Assembly (NCBI RefSeq): GCF_002953715.1 | Contig: NZ_CP025012.1 | Location: 1,550,001 to 1,614,000 of the forward strand | From: Rhizobium leguminosarum | GTDB lineage: Bacteria; Pseudomonadota; Alphaproteobacteria; Rhizobiales; Rhizobiaceae | Length of the DNA: 64,000 bases | Reading direction: 5' to 3' | In this document: positions 27,275-39,280 of the stretch, piece after piece | How the letters are laid out: every line of letters starts with the position of its first letter | How positions within the stretch are numbered: position 1 is the first letter of the stretch | The notes under the pieces: generated by a model | The model's database searches: none | The model's input: only the letters and a program-made list of their open reading frames with translations | What the model was told of the DNA's origin: nothing | Made by a program: the position numbers and the translations under genes

Positions 27275-27301
27275 ACGGGCGCCATCGGCGCCCGTTTTTT
27301 A
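27275..27301 (+). terminator. Intrinsic terminator after the PIMT-like gene
   Basis: A 9-bp stem (ACGGGCGCC with GGCGCCCGT, three-base loop) is followed by six T residues. Confidence 0.88.
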
Positions 27302-27579
27302 TCAATGCCGCCGGAAAGCCTTCACAAACATCATTTACGCTGACGCGACCATGTCGGACCGGATGGAGGCAGTGCGCTGAAGTTCTGTTTCATGCGCGTC
27401 GCCGCCGCAATATCGCGACAGGCTTTGCGGGTGGCAAACATTGGGTAACAAAACTGTGCATGGCGGCATTCATTTGATTCGCGATGATTTTTTTCACGCC
27501 TGGGGTATTCTAAGGTCGTGGTGATTCGGATGAATGCTCCACTCCATCCGGTCGTTGTTTTGGGATAACGGGGATAGAA

Positions 27580-28434
27580 ATGGCTCAGCCAAGTGTAGCG
27601 CGTGAACCGTCCATGGAAGAAATTCTGGCCTCCATCCGCCAGATCATCGAAAGCAATGAGCCCGGCGCCGGCAAGGCGATTTCCGCATCCCTGCCGCCGG
27701 TCTATGGCGCCGACGAGGATGACAACGGCTCGGAAATACATCTGACGGTCGACGACACCTATGCCGGCGTGGAATTCCCCGAACCGGTCATGCGCTCCTC
27801 CGATCCGCGTTTTGTCGCCGCCAATTCGGCCGGCACGGCTCCCGAAGCAGAAGTGCCGGCCCGTGCGCTGTCGCTTGCCGATGTCGCCGCCCGTGTGCGC
27901 GCCGCCTCTGAGCGCAGCGCCGTGCAGGCCGGTCAGGCCCTGCGTGAAATTCCGAGCGGCTTCCGTCAGCCCGAACCGCTGCCGGAACCTCCGCGCGCCG
28001 CGGCACCACAACCGCAACCACAGCCTGTTTTCCCCGCTGCCGCAGCGCCCATTCAGCATGTTGCGATCCAGCAGCCGGCCGAGCCGGTGTTTGCGGAAAC
28101 GCCTGGGGTGGCCGTCGCCGAGCCTACGCCTGCCGTCGAAACAGCGCCGCCGGCGATCGAGCCCGCTCAGTCGTCGACCGAGCGTTTCCTGCCGAGCGTT
28201 ATGGACGAGGTCCAGCCGACGCTGCTTTCGGAGGATGCCGGCCTGCAGATCAGCCGCTCTTTCGAGGAGCTCGCCGCCGCAATCGACGGTGCGGAGCGTC
28301 GCTCGCTGGACGAGATCGCAGAGGACATGCTGCGCCCGATGCTGCGCGAATGGCTTGATGATAATCTGCCGACGCTGGTCGAGCGGTTGGTGCGCGAGGA
28401 AATCGAGCGTGTGGCGCGCGGCCCGCGCCGCTGA
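27580..28434 (+). CDS. popZ: PopZ-like polar organising protein (DUF2497)
   Basis: A 284-residue scaffold that in alphaproteobacteria self-assembles at a cell pole and recruits chromosome-segregation and signalling proteins; in Rhizobiales it marks the growing or new pole. The layout is diagnostic: a short N-terminal helix (SMEEILASIRQIIES), a long Pro/Ala/Glu-rich disordered linker, and a C-terminal helical oligomerisation region (SLDEIAEDMLRPMLREWLD, then LPTLVERLVREEIERVA). It lies directly before valS, the usual rhizobial neighbour. The linker is highly repetitive in Pro-Glu-Ala. A terminator separates it from valS. Confidence 0.88.
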   Translation: MAQPSVAREPSMEEILASIRQIIESNEPGAGKAISASLPPVYGADEDDNGSEIHLTVDDTYAGVEFPEPVMRSSDPRFVAANSAGTAPEAEVPARALSLADVAARVRAASERSAVQAGQALREIPSGFRQPEPLPEPPRAAAPQPQPQPVFPAAAAPIQHVAIQQPAEPVFAETPGVAVAEPTPAVETAPPAIEPAQSSTERFLPSVMDEVQPTLLSEDAGLQISRSFEELAAAIDGAERRSLDEIAEDMLRPMLREWLDDNLPTLVERLVREEIERVARGPRR

Positions 28435-28452
28435 TCGGATTGCTTTTTCCTG

Positions 28453-28487
28453 AAAAGCCGCTCCGGTCTCCGGGGCGGCTTTTTTAT
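28453..28487 (+). terminator. Intrinsic terminator after popZ
   Basis: AAAAGCCGC pairs with GCGGCTTTT and a T-rich tail continues. It ends the popZ transcript before valS. Confidence 0.85.
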
Positions 28488-28549
28488 TGACTTGGCCGTG
28501 ACCATCCTATTTACAAACGCCACCCTCGAACCTCGAAATTGGTCAGAAA

Positions 28550-31393
<2,844 letters not shown>

Positions 31394-31424
31394 GTTTCAC
31401 GGACCCATTTTGGTAAGTTATTTC

Positions 31425-31457
31425 AAAGACGCGCCCTCCGCCGGCGCGTCTTTTTTT
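31425..31457 (+). terminator. Intrinsic terminator after valS
   Basis: An 11-bp stem, AAAGACGCGCC with GGCGCGTCTTT, ends in a run of seven T residues. Confidence 0.9.
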
Positions 31458-31656
31458 GTTGTGATTCGTGCGGTTCGCGCGTGAAACGGCGCCTTTTCAG
31501 CACTTCATCCTGTGGATTGCTCTCATGCGAACCTCCAGCGGGCGAAAACTGCCACTGTTGTCGGATTGATACAGCTTCTGCAATGTTTGGAATGAAAACC
31601 CAAAAGCCCACCTGAAATTCGATAGGTCTGGAATAAAATTTTATTAACCAGGTTTT

Positions 31657-31672
31657 TTGACGTGTCCGTCAA
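31657..31672. promoter_or_regulatory. Inverted repeat upstream of the outer-membrane protein gene
   Basis: TTGACG-TGTC-CGTCAA lies about 120 bp before the ATG at 31792. Like the palindrome at 20859 it has the form TTGAC-N6-GTCAA. The rest of 31458-31791 shows no gene and probably holds the promoter. Confidence 0.35.
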
Positions 31673-31791
31673 TTTCTTTACGTAAGTTAGCCACTGCAAT
31701 GCCTGGGAGCGCTGCCGTGGGGCGCGTTGCCATATCACGCGAACACTTACTAGAGTGGGGTCACATCAATTGCTGGAGTGGGGGAGACACA

Positions 31792-33066
31792 ATGGCATCT
31801 CGTAGGTTTTCCAAGGGCATAACGTCGCTCGTTCTTCTTTCGTCACTTGCATCGCCGTCCTTCGCCGGCGGTCTGGAGCGTGGCGGATATAATATCGACC
31901 TTCTCTTCGACAATTCGAGGTTCGCCGTCCAGTCCGGCGCGACCTATGTCATGCCGCAGCGCAAGCTGAAAAACGTCAAGGACACCGATGCCACCGATGG
32001 CCTCGGCACGAACGGCATTGGCGGCGGTTCGACCACGGCGGATGATACCGAGGATTACTGGATCCCCTATCTCGGGGTGAAAGTCGGTCTCGGCGACTCC
32101 ATCGACTGCATGGGTGATTTTTCGACACCCTTCGGCGCACACACCAATCCCGGCGCCGACTGGCTGGGCGTCAACGACAACATCGAAACCAAGATCAGCA
32201 CCCGCAACTACGGCGCCACCTGCTCCTATCGTTTCGATATGGGCGCCGGCCAGCTACGCCTGATCGGCGGCGGCTTCTATCAGACGGTCGATGGTTTCAA
32301 GACACGCCTCGTCGCGCCGATCACGGGGGCGGCCGCGCTGGTCTATGACGGCACCGGCCGTCTGGATCTTGCCGACCAGGCCATGGGATGGCGGGCGGGT
32401 ATCGCCTACGAAATCGAGGAATATGCCTTCCGCGCCAGCCTGGTCTACAACAGCAAGGTCAAGTATGACGATCTCACCGGCACGGTCGACTTGACCGAGG
32501 TGCCAAAGGCCCTCAATCCCGCCAATCCTTATCTCGGCGTTGTGACGCCGGTCTACGGTTCGGCCGAGGCACCGGATTCCGTCGAGCTCAAGTTGCAGAG
32601 CGGCATTGCGCCCGACTGGCTCGCCTTCGGTTCGGTCAAGTGGACGAACTGGAGCGTGCTGCAGTCGATCGCCTTCTGCCCGAAGGCCACCAAGGGCGTG
32701 GTCGCCTGTAGCGCCAGCAGCCAGCTCACCTCGCTCGATCTCTTTTATCGCGACGGCTGGACGATCAGCGGTGGCGTCGGCCACAAGTTCAACGACCAAT
32801 GGGCCGGCGCCCTCAGCCTGACCTGGGATCGCGGCACGAGCCAGGGCTACGGCGCCCAGACCGACACATGGACGCTCGGCGCGGGTGTTTCCTATACGCC
32901 TGTCGAGAACGTCGAGTGGCGTCTGGCCGGCGCGCTCGGCATCATGACCGGCGGAGAATCCGGCACCTACGTGTATAATGGCCGGACCTACGGCAACGAC
33001 GTCTCCTATTCCTTCGGCGACGATCTGGTGGCGGCCCTTTCCACCAGCGTAAAGGTCAAGTTCTGA
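31792..33066 (+). CDS. OmpP1/FadL-family outer-membrane protein
   Basis: A 424-residue beta-barrel. The signal peptide is visible (GITSLVLLSSLASPSFAGG). The mature N-terminus and the alternating hydrophobic strands (e.g. AGIAYEIEEYAFRASLVYNS) and the final aromatic residue (VKVKF) are typical of outer-membrane barrels. The pattern of long periplasmic N-terminus followed by about 14 strands fits the FadL/TodX group, which moves long-chain fatty acids or other hydrophobic molecules. GGGGGAG precedes the ATG. It stands alone between terminators. Confidence 0.85.
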   Translation: MASRRFSKGITSLVLLSSLASPSFAGGLERGGYNIDLLFDNSRFAVQSGATYVMPQRKLKNVKDTDATDGLGTNGIGGGSTTADDTEDYWIPYLGVKVGLGDSIDCMGDFSTPFGAHTNPGADWLGVNDNIETKISTRNYGATCSYRFDMGAGQLRLIGGGFYQTVDGFKTRLVAPITGAAALVYDGTGRLDLADQAMGWRAGIAYEIEEYAFRASLVYNSKVKYDDLTGTVDLTEVPKALNPANPYLGVVTPVYGSAEAPDSVELKLQSGIAPDWLAFGSVKWTNWSVLQSIAFCPKATKGVVACSASSQLTSLDLFYRDGWTISGGVGHKFNDQWAGALSLTWDRGTSQGYGAQTDTWTLGAGVSYTPVENVEWRLAGALGIMTGGESGTYVYNGRTYGNDVSYSFGDDLVAALSTSVKVKF

Positions 33067-33090
33067 TCCTGCGATCCAAGTAGAAGTCTT

Positions 33091-33120
33091 AAAGCCCGGC
33101 AGTTCGCCGGGCTTTTCTTT
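33091..33120 (+). terminator. Intrinsic terminator after the outer-membrane protein gene
   Basis: AAAGCCCGGC pairs with GCCGGGCTTT, followed by a T-rich run. Confidence 0.88.
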
Positions 33121-33784
33121 GGGCGTCAGCAAGACAAATCGACGTTCCAATTTGTGACGATTCAGCAACACATTTTTACGACGTTTGGCGTATGGTGGCG
33201 GCAGGGTGAATTTGTCCATTTCCCGCCACAAAGAGGGCGCAGCGCTATTTGCAGGCGAGGAGATGGCAGGCGTACGGTGCGTGTAAATAGTAGCATGGGT
33301 CGATTTTTTTCCGGGTACATCAAAACGTACGGCGCGATTGGCGACATTCGTTTGATTGCGGTCGTTTCGCTTTCCGAACAAGGCTGTTCCGGCCGCCAAT
33401 CCGGTCTCGCGATGAAGTCGTCGATCCATTCATTGTCATTATTTTCGACCCACTCGCATGAGCAGCCCGGCTTTGCGGGAGCTGTCGATACCGGTTTTGT
33501 CACATTTGCCGTTTACGAATACGACAAAGGCGGGAAGGCGAATACCGCACCTGCCGAAAGAGTGCCACGGAGATTGCAGTCGAGCCATGCCGGGAGCCGG
33601 GTGGTTCTGAAGGATAGGCTGAGAATATCGGCTTTGAGAAAAGGCCAGTGGGCTGGATGCGACGCGGGTAAAGGAGCCATGGAGCTCGCCGCGGGATCGC
33701 TCGCCTCGAAGAAATACATCCGCGGGATGCACGGTGCGAGCGCCGTTGCCGCCTGCCTGAGATGAGCGAAAGAAATCGGTTGAA
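33121..33784. other. 664-bp region upstream of exoR without a convincing gene
   Basis: One plus-strand frame (33154-33765, GTG start) is open throughout but uses many rare AGA/AGG codons, has no ribosome site and no recognisable content. I regard it as the leader and control region of exoR. In Sinorhizobium exoR is under ChvI feedback control. I could not pick out a ChvI site by eye. Confidence 0.5.
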
Positions 33785-34588
33785 ATGGTGACGTCCGAGT
33801 TCAAACTGTTCAAATTCATGCTGATGGGCATGTCGATAGCCGTAGCGCTGGCGCTGTCCGGTCCGTGCCGCGCATTCGACATCAAAGGTGGCGTCAGCAA
33901 GGAATCCGGCCCCTTCGATCTCTTCAAGTTCGGCTTCAAAGCCTATAAGAACGGCCAGAAGGAAGAGGCGGTCGAAGCCTATAAATACGCCGCCGAAAAG
34001 GGCCACACCGGCTCGCGCTGGGCGCTCGCCAATATGTATGCCGATGGCGACGGTGTCACGCAGGATGATTTCGAAGCCTTCAAGATCTACAGCGAGATTG
34101 CCCAGCAGGGCGTCGAACCCGGCTCGGAAGATACCGGCTTCTTCGTCAACGCGCTGCTCTCGCTCGCCAGTTATTACAAGCATGGCATTGCCGGCAGTCC
34201 GGTCAGGATCGACCTCAGCCAGGCGCGCCAGCTTTATTTTCAGGTGGCTTCCACCTTTGGCGTCCCCGAGGCGCAGTTCCAGCTGGCGCAGATGATGCTG
34301 GCGGGCGAGGGCGGCAATGCCAGCCCGCAGCAAGCCAAGAAATGGCTGAACCAGGCCCGCAAGAGCGGCCATCCCGGCGCCATGGCGGTCTTCGGCAATA
34401 TTCTGTTCGATGAAGGCCAGACGGCCCGCGGTCTGGCGCTGATGACGGCAGCACTCGACCGCTGCAAGCCCAAGGATTGCAGCTGGATGGAAGCGTTGCA
34501 GGAGCAGGCCTTCTCGGTTGCGAACGAGGCCGACCGCCGCACGGCGGTATCCCTCTCGCACACCATCGCGAGCGGTTCCGACGACTAA
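33785..34588 (+). CDS. exoR: ExoR, periplasmic regulator of exopolysaccharide and motility
   Basis: A 267-residue exported protein made of Sel1-like repeats. In Sinorhizobium ExoR binds the sensor ExoS/ChvG in the periplasm and inhibits it, controlling succinoglycan synthesis, flagella and acid response through ChvI. The signal peptide (KFMLMGMSIAVALALS, ending CRAFD) is visible. Sel1 repeats include AVEAYKYAAEKGHTGSRWAL and ARQLYFQVASTFGVPEAQF, and a Cys pair lies near the end (RCKPKDCSW). It is followed by the convergent xthA gene after 15 bp, the usual rhizobial order. Confidence 0.93.
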   Translation: MVTSEFKLFKFMLMGMSIAVALALSGPCRAFDIKGGVSKESGPFDLFKFGFKAYKNGQKEEAVEAYKYAAEKGHTGSRWALANMYADGDGVTQDDFEAFKIYSEIAQQGVEPGSEDTGFFVNALLSLASYYKHGIAGSPVRIDLSQARQLYFQVASTFGVPEAQFQLAQMMLAGEGGNASPQQAKKWLNQARKSGHPGAMAVFGNILFDEGQTARGLALMTAALDRCKPKDCSWMEALQEQAFSVANEADRRTAVSLSHTIASGSDD

Positions 34589-34603
34589 GCGCCGATCGGG
34601 CGC

Positions 34604-35395
34604 TCAGCCCGCGAAATCGAAATACGCGATCACAGGCACATGGTCGGACGGCTTTTCCCAGGCCCGCACATGTTTTTCGATCGCAGCCGATGTCATCCGG
34701 TCGGCAGCTTCCGGCGACAGCAGCAGATGGTCGATGCGGATGCCGTTGTTCTTCGGCCATGCGCCGGCCTGATAATCCCAGAAGGAATAGAGCTGCGTCG
34801 CATCCGTCGTCGCGCGTACTGCATCCGTCAGCCCGAGATTTTCGAGCTTGCGGAACGCCTCCCGCGTCTGCGGCAGAAACAGTGCATCGTTTTCCCAGAC
34901 CTTGGGATCGAAGCAGTCGTGCGGTTCCGGGATGACATTGTAATCGCCGGCAAGAACCAGCATATCTTCATAGGCCAGCCGTTCGGCCGCGAACGTCCTC
35001 AGACGCCCCATCCAGGCGAGCTTGTAAGGATATTTCTCCGTTTCGACAGGATTACCGTTCGGCAGGTAGAGGCAGCAGACGCGCAGGATGCGCGTGTCGG
35101 ACAGCGTGAACGCCGCTTCGAGGAAACGCGCCTGTTCGTCCAGCGGATCGCCGGGCAGGCCGCGGTTCACTTCAAAAGGTGAGCTCTTGGAGAGGATCGC
35201 CACACCGTTGAAGCCCTTCTGGCCGTGCGTCTCGACATGATAACCAAGCGCCTCGATCTCCAGCCGCGGGAAACCTTCGTCGACCGTCTTGATCTCCTGC
35301 AGGCAGACGATATCCGGATCGGAATCCTTGAGCCATTGCGTGAGATTATCGATGCGCGCCTTGACGCCGTTGATGTTCCAGGTCGCGATCTTCAT
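34604..35395 (-). CDS. xthA: Exodeoxyribonuclease III
   Basis: A 263-residue DNA repair enzyme cutting at abasic sites and removing 3' blocks. MKIATWNINGVKARIDNL is the diagnostic start, followed by VCLQEIKT with the catalytic Glu, the LAGDYNVIPE motif and the C-terminal RIDHLLLSP and SDHVPVIAYF with catalytic Asp-His. I chose the ATG at 35395; the frame is open further but the upstream part is repeat DNA. Confidence 0.96.
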   Translation of the reverse strand: MKIATWNINGVKARIDNLTQWLKDSDPDIVCLQEIKTVDEGFPRLEIEALGYHVETHGQKGFNGVAILSKSSPFEVNRGLPGDPLDEQARFLEAAFTLSDTRILRVCCLYLPNGNPVETEKYPYKLAWMGRLRTFAAERLAYEDMLVLAGDYNVIPEPHDCFDPKVWENDALFLPQTREAFRKLENLGLTDAVRATTDATQLYSFWDYQAGAWPKNNGIRIDHLLLSPEAADRMTSAAIEKHVRAWEKPSDHVPVIAYFDFAG

Positions 35396-35411
35396 GGCTC
35401 TGTCCCGTTCC

Positions 35412-35526
35412 GCATAATGCATGTCGTCCAGAAGTGTGCAGCGGTTCTGGGATAACGACAGGCATAAAAACAAAGAGCTAAAGCGCACTGCATGAATCAG
35501 CGTCGATGCAGCGCGCTTTAGTGCGC
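35412..35526. repeat. Intergenic repeat, family A, copy 1
   Basis: Starts with ATAATGCATGTCG and contains GAAGTGTGCAGCGGTT, GGGATAACGACA, GGCATAAAAACAAAGAGCT and a final palindrome around GCGCACTGCATGA...GCAGCGCGC. The same blocks in the same order occur at 51.9 kb and 57.8 kb. This is the RIME type of rhizobial intergenic element. It overlaps the promoter side of xthA. Confidence 0.8.
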
Positions 35527-35564
35527 TTCTTTTATCGCGGTCTTTCACCGGCGGACAAGACGAT

Positions 35565-35596
35565 AAACCGGCCGGAAGGAATTCTTCGGCCGGTTT
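35565..35596 (-). terminator. Terminator-like stem-loop after erpA
   Basis: AAACCGGCCGGAAG pairs with CTTCGGCCGGTTT. T residues follow on the minus strand, so it probably ends the erpA transcript. Confidence 0.6.
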
Positions 35597-35622
35597 GATG
35601 AGGAGGCCGTGCGTTTAGACGT

Positions 35623-35955
35623 TCAGATCGAGAAACTGGTGCCACAGCCGCAGCTTGCCACCGCATTCGGGTTCTTGATCTGGAAGGATTGGCCAAGCAG
35701 GTTGTCGACGAAGTCGATCTCCGAGCCCGCCATATAGACGAGCGAAAGGCTGTCGATCAGCACCTTGGCATCGTTCTTTTCGACGATGATGTCGTCGTCA
35801 TCAGCGCTGTCGGCAAGATCGAACTTGTAGGAAAAGCCCGAACAGCCGCCGCCTTCGACGGAAACGCGCAAGGCGCTCTTGCCGGCTTCGGCGCCGACGA
35901 TCGCAGCGATACGCTTTGCCGCGGCATCTGAAAGGGTTACACTCGTATCCGTCAT
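35623..35955 (-). CDS. erpA: Iron-sulfur cluster insertion protein ErpA
   Basis: A 110-residue A-type carrier that delivers iron-sulfur clusters to apo-proteins. It opens TDTSVTLSDAAAKRIA and carries the three cluster Cys: GGGCSGFSY and the C-terminal SCGCGTSFSI. AGGAGGAA precedes the ATG at 35955. It is divergent from dgt, about 220 bp away. Confidence 0.92.
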   Translation of the reverse strand: MTDTSVTLSDAAAKRIAAIVGAEAGKSALRVSVEGGGCSGFSYKFDLADSADDDDIIVEKNDAKVLIDSLSLVYMAGSEIDFVDNLLGQSFQIKNPNAVASCGCGTSFSI

Positions 35956-36177
35956 GTTTCCTCCTGCCGGGGTCAAGATCCGGAGAGAATGGGTTTTGGC
36001 GCTTGAATGTTCAAATGCCTGATATCAAAGAAACTTACCATGATCTTCGCGAAAAGGCGATGATGCGCCGAAGCGGTTAAGAAAGCGCCTCTTTGCCGTT
36101 TCATCGACCTATAGGTATGAAGAGCGATAAGCGGCGTCAATGGGCAGATGCGGCAACATGCAGGATGATGGTGAAGA

Positions 36178-37395
36178 ATGACGATCGATACGCGTGCTTT
36201 GGGTTTCGGCAGCAGTGAAAGGGCGGTCTATGCGGCCGACCCATGGACGACGCGCGGACGGCTCTATCAGGAGGACGAAAGCCCGACGCGCTCCGATTTC
36301 CAGCGCGACCGCGACCGCATCGTCCACACCACCGCCTTCCGGCGGCTGAAACACAAGACCCAGGTCTTCATCGCCCAGGACGGCGATCACTACCGCACCC
36401 GGCTGACGCATACGATCGAGGTGGCGCAGATCGCCCGCGCTCTTGCCCGCGCCCTGAAGCTCGACGAGGATCTGGCCGAAGGCGTGGCGCTCGTGCACGA
36501 TTTCGGCCACACGCCGTTCGGTCATACCGGCGAGGACGCGTTGCACGAGGTGCTGCTGCCCTATGGCGGCTTTGACCACAATGCCCAATCGCTGCGCATC
36601 GTGACCAAGCTGGAGAGGCGTTATGCCGAATTTGACGGCATCAACCTGACATGGGAAAGCCTCGAAGGTCTCGTCAAGCACAATGGTCCGCTTCTGACGC
36701 CGGATGGAGTCGGCACGCGCGGTCCCGTTCCGCAGCCGATCCTCGATTATTGCGAGCTGCACGATCTCGAGCTTGCAAGCTATGCCAGCCTCGAGGCCCA
36801 GGTTGCGGCGATCGCCGATGACATTGCCTATAACACCCACGATATCGACGATGGCCTGCGCTCCGGCTACCTGACTTTCGATATGCTGGAGGAAATCCCG
36901 TTTCTTGCCGGGCTGATGGCCGAGGTGCGGGAGCGATATCCGCATCTGGAGGCCAGCCGCTTCACCCATGAGATCATGCGCCGTCAGATTACCCGCATGG
37001 TCGAAGACGTGATCGGCGTCGCGCAACAGCGTCTGTCGCTCTTGCGGCCTGAGAGCGCAGCCGACATCCGCGCTGCCGGCCAGGTTATCGCCAGCTTTTC
37101 CGAGGGGATGGCCGAGACCGACAGGCAGATCAAGGCGATGCTCTTCAAACGCATCTACCGCAATCCCGATATCATGCGCATCCGTGCCGGCGCCGCCCAG
37201 ATCGTCACCGATCTTTTTGCCGCCTACATGGCCAATCCAAAGGAAATGCAGAGCCATTACTGGGTCGATCATATCGCCGGCCTGTCCGACGCGCCGAAGG
37301 CTCGTCATGTCGGCGATTATCTCGCCGGCATGACCGACACATATGCGATCAGCGCCCACAGGCGGTTGTTTGACCACACTCCGGATTTGCGATAG
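36178..37395 (+). CDS. dgt: Deoxyguanosinetriphosphate triphosphohydrolase-like protein
   Basis: A 405-residue HD-domain enzyme that removes triphosphate from dNTPs. The metal motif [18 protein letters not shown], then [18 protein letters not shown], is typical, and [16 protein letters not shown] gives the later Asp. In alphaproteobacteria this version lies directly before argS, as here (65 bp). It may serve nucleotide pool control. Confidence 0.93.
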   Translation: MTIDTRALGFGSSERAVYAADPWTTRGRLYQEDESPTRSDFQRDRDRIVHTTAFRRLKHKTQVFIAQDGDHYRTRLTHTIEVAQIARALARALKLDEDLAEGVALVHDFGHTPFGHTGEDALHEVLLPYGGFDHNAQSLRIVTKLERRYAEFDGINLTWESLEGLVKHNGPLLTPDGVGTRGPVPQPILDYCELHDLELASYASLEAQVAAIADDIAYNTHDIDDGLRSGYLTFDMLEEIPFLAGLMAEVRERYPHLEASRFTHEIMRRQITRMVEDVIGVAQQRLSLLRPESAADIRAAGQVIASFSEGMAETDRQIKAMLFKRIYRNPDIMRIRAGAAQIVTDLFAAYMANPKEMQSHYWVDHIAGLSDAPKARHVGDYLAGMTDTYAISAHRRLFDHTPDLR

Positions 37396-37460
37396 GCAGC
37401 GGTCGCCCACGCCGAGGGCCGATTTGAGCCTTTGGCACAGCCTATGCATGGAAGAGTGCG

Positions 37461-39218
37461 ATGAACCTTTTTACCGACTTCGAAGCCAGGATCAAAACCG
37501 CCCTTGAACAGATCGATCTGGTCAGGGAAAAGCGATCCGAGCTCGATTTCGGCCGCATCACCGTCGAACCGCCGCGTGACGCGAGCCATGGCGATGTGGC
37601 GACCAATGCCGCAATGGTGCTGGCAAAATCGCTCGGAACCAACCCGCGCGCGCTGGCCGACGTCATCATCGCCAAGCTCAAGGAGGATGCCGACGTCGCC
37701 GATGTCTCGGTCGCGGGTCCCGGCTTCATCAACATCCGTCTCGCCGTCGGCTACTGGCAGCGGCTGCTCGCCTCGATGATCGGCGCCGGCACCGATTACG
37801 GCCGCTCGTCGCTCGGCAAGGGCAAGAAGGTCAACGTCGAATATGTCTCGGCCAATCCGACCGGCCCCATGCATGTCGGCCATTGCCGTGGCGCTGTCGT
37901 CGGCGACGCGCTCGCCAACCTGCTGGCTTTTGCCGGTTACGGCGTCGAGAAGGAATATTACATCAACGATGCCGGCTCGCAGATCGACGTGCTCGCCCGT
38001 TCCGTCTTCCTGCGCTATCGCGAAGCGCTCGGCGAAAAGATCGGCGAAATCCCCTCGGGTCTCTATCCCGGCGACTATCTCGTGCCTGTCGGTCAGTCGC
38101 TTGCCGCCGACTACGGCGTGCGGCTGCACAACATGCCGGAAGACCAATGGATGCCGATCGTCAAGGATCGCACCATCGATGCGATGATGGTGATGATCCG
38201 CGAAGATCTGGCGGCGCTGAACGTCCATCACGACGTCTTCTTCTCCGAGCGCACCCTGCATGCCAATGGTGCGGCCGCGATCCGCACGGCGATCAACGAC
38301 CTGACCTTCAAGGGTTACGTCTACAAGGGCACGCTGCCGCCGCCGAAGGGTCAGCTTCCCGAGGACTGGGAGGATCGCGAACAGACACTGTTCCGTTCGA
38401 CCGAGGTGGGCGACGATATCGACCGACCGCTGATCAAGTCGGATGGCTCCTATACCTATTTCGCCGCCGACGTCGCCTACTTCAAGAACAAGTTCGACCG
38501 TGGTTTCGACGAGATGATCTACGTGCTTGGCGCCGACCATGGCGGTTACGTCAAGCGCCTGGAAGCGGTTGCACGCGGCGTTTCGGACGGTAAGGCGAAG
38601 CTGACGGTGCTCCTCTGCCAGCTCGTCAAGCTCTATCGCAACGGCGAGCCGGTGAAGATGTCGAAACGCTCGGGCGATTTCGTCACGCTTCGGGACGTCG
38701 TCGAAGAAGTCGGCCGTGATTCGGTCCGGTTCATGATGCTTTACCGCAAGAATTCCGAACCGCTCGACTTCGATTTCGCCAAAGTGACGGAACAATCGAA
38801 AGATAATCCGGTCTTCTACGTGCAATATGCACATGCTCGCTGCATGTCGGTCTTCCGGCAGGCGAGGGAGGCTTTCGCCGACCTCGATGTTTCGCCCGAG
38901 AATCTCGCGGAAACCGTTGCAGGCATTGGCGATCCGGCCGAATTGCAGCTCGTCGCCAAGCTTGCTGAATTCCCGCGTATCGTCGATGCGGCGGCCCAGT
39001 CGCAGGAGCCGCATCGCGTCGCTTTTTACCTCTACGACCTCGCCAGTTCCTTCCACGCGCACTGGAACAAAGGTAAAGATCAGCCAGAATTACGATTTGT
39101 TAATGATAAAAACCGAGAATCAAGTATTGCCAGACTTGGGCTGGTGTACGCCGTCGCGTCGGTTTTGAAGTCGGGACTCGCCATTACAGGCACTGCCGCA
39201 CCGGACGAAATGCGATAA
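37461..39218 (+). CDS. argS: Arginyl-tRNA synthetase
   Basis: A 585-residue class I synthetase charging tRNA-Arg. The HIGH-type motif is [19 protein letters not shown] and the KMSKS equivalent is [17 protein letters not shown]. The C-terminal anticodon-binding helix region ([17 protein letters not shown]) is present. Length is normal. A SPOR gene follows. Confidence 0.98.
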   Translation: MNLFTDFEARIKTALEQIDLVREKRSELDFGRITVEPPRDASHGDVATNAAMVLAKSLGTNPRALADVIIAKLKEDADVADVSVAGPGFINIRLAVGYWQRLLASMIGAGTDYGRSSLGKGKKVNVEYVSANPTGPMHVGHCRGAVVGDALANLLAFAGYGVEKEYYINDAGSQIDVLARSVFLRYREALGEKIGEIPSGLYPGDYLVPVGQSLAADYGVRLHNMPEDQWMPIVKDRTIDAMMVMIREDLAALNVHHDVFFSERTLHANGAAAIRTAINDLTFKGYVYKGTLPPPKGQLPEDWEDREQTLFRSTEVGDDIDRPLIKSDGSYTYFAADVAYFKNKFDRGFDEMIYVLGADHGGYVKRLEAVARGVSDGKAKLTVLLCQLVKLYRNGEPVKMSKRSGDFVTLRDVVEEVGRDSVRFMMLYRKNSEPLDFDFAKVTEQSKDNPVFYVQYAHARCMSVFRQAREAFADLDVSPENLAETVAGIGDPAELQLVAKLAEFPRIVDAAAQSQEPHRVAFYLYDLASSFHAHWNKGKDQPELRFVNDKNRESSIARLGLVYAVASVLKSGLAITGTAAPDEMR

Positions 39219-39280
39219 CGTCACCATTTCCCCACAATGCGCTGGCATTTGAGCGTTGGCGTTTGCGAGTGGGAATAGGC

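Noticed and set aside
33154..33765. 203-codon open frame before exoR on the plus strand
   Set aside because: GTG start without ribosome site, many AGA/AGG codons, no recognisable protein pattern; treated as leader sequence.
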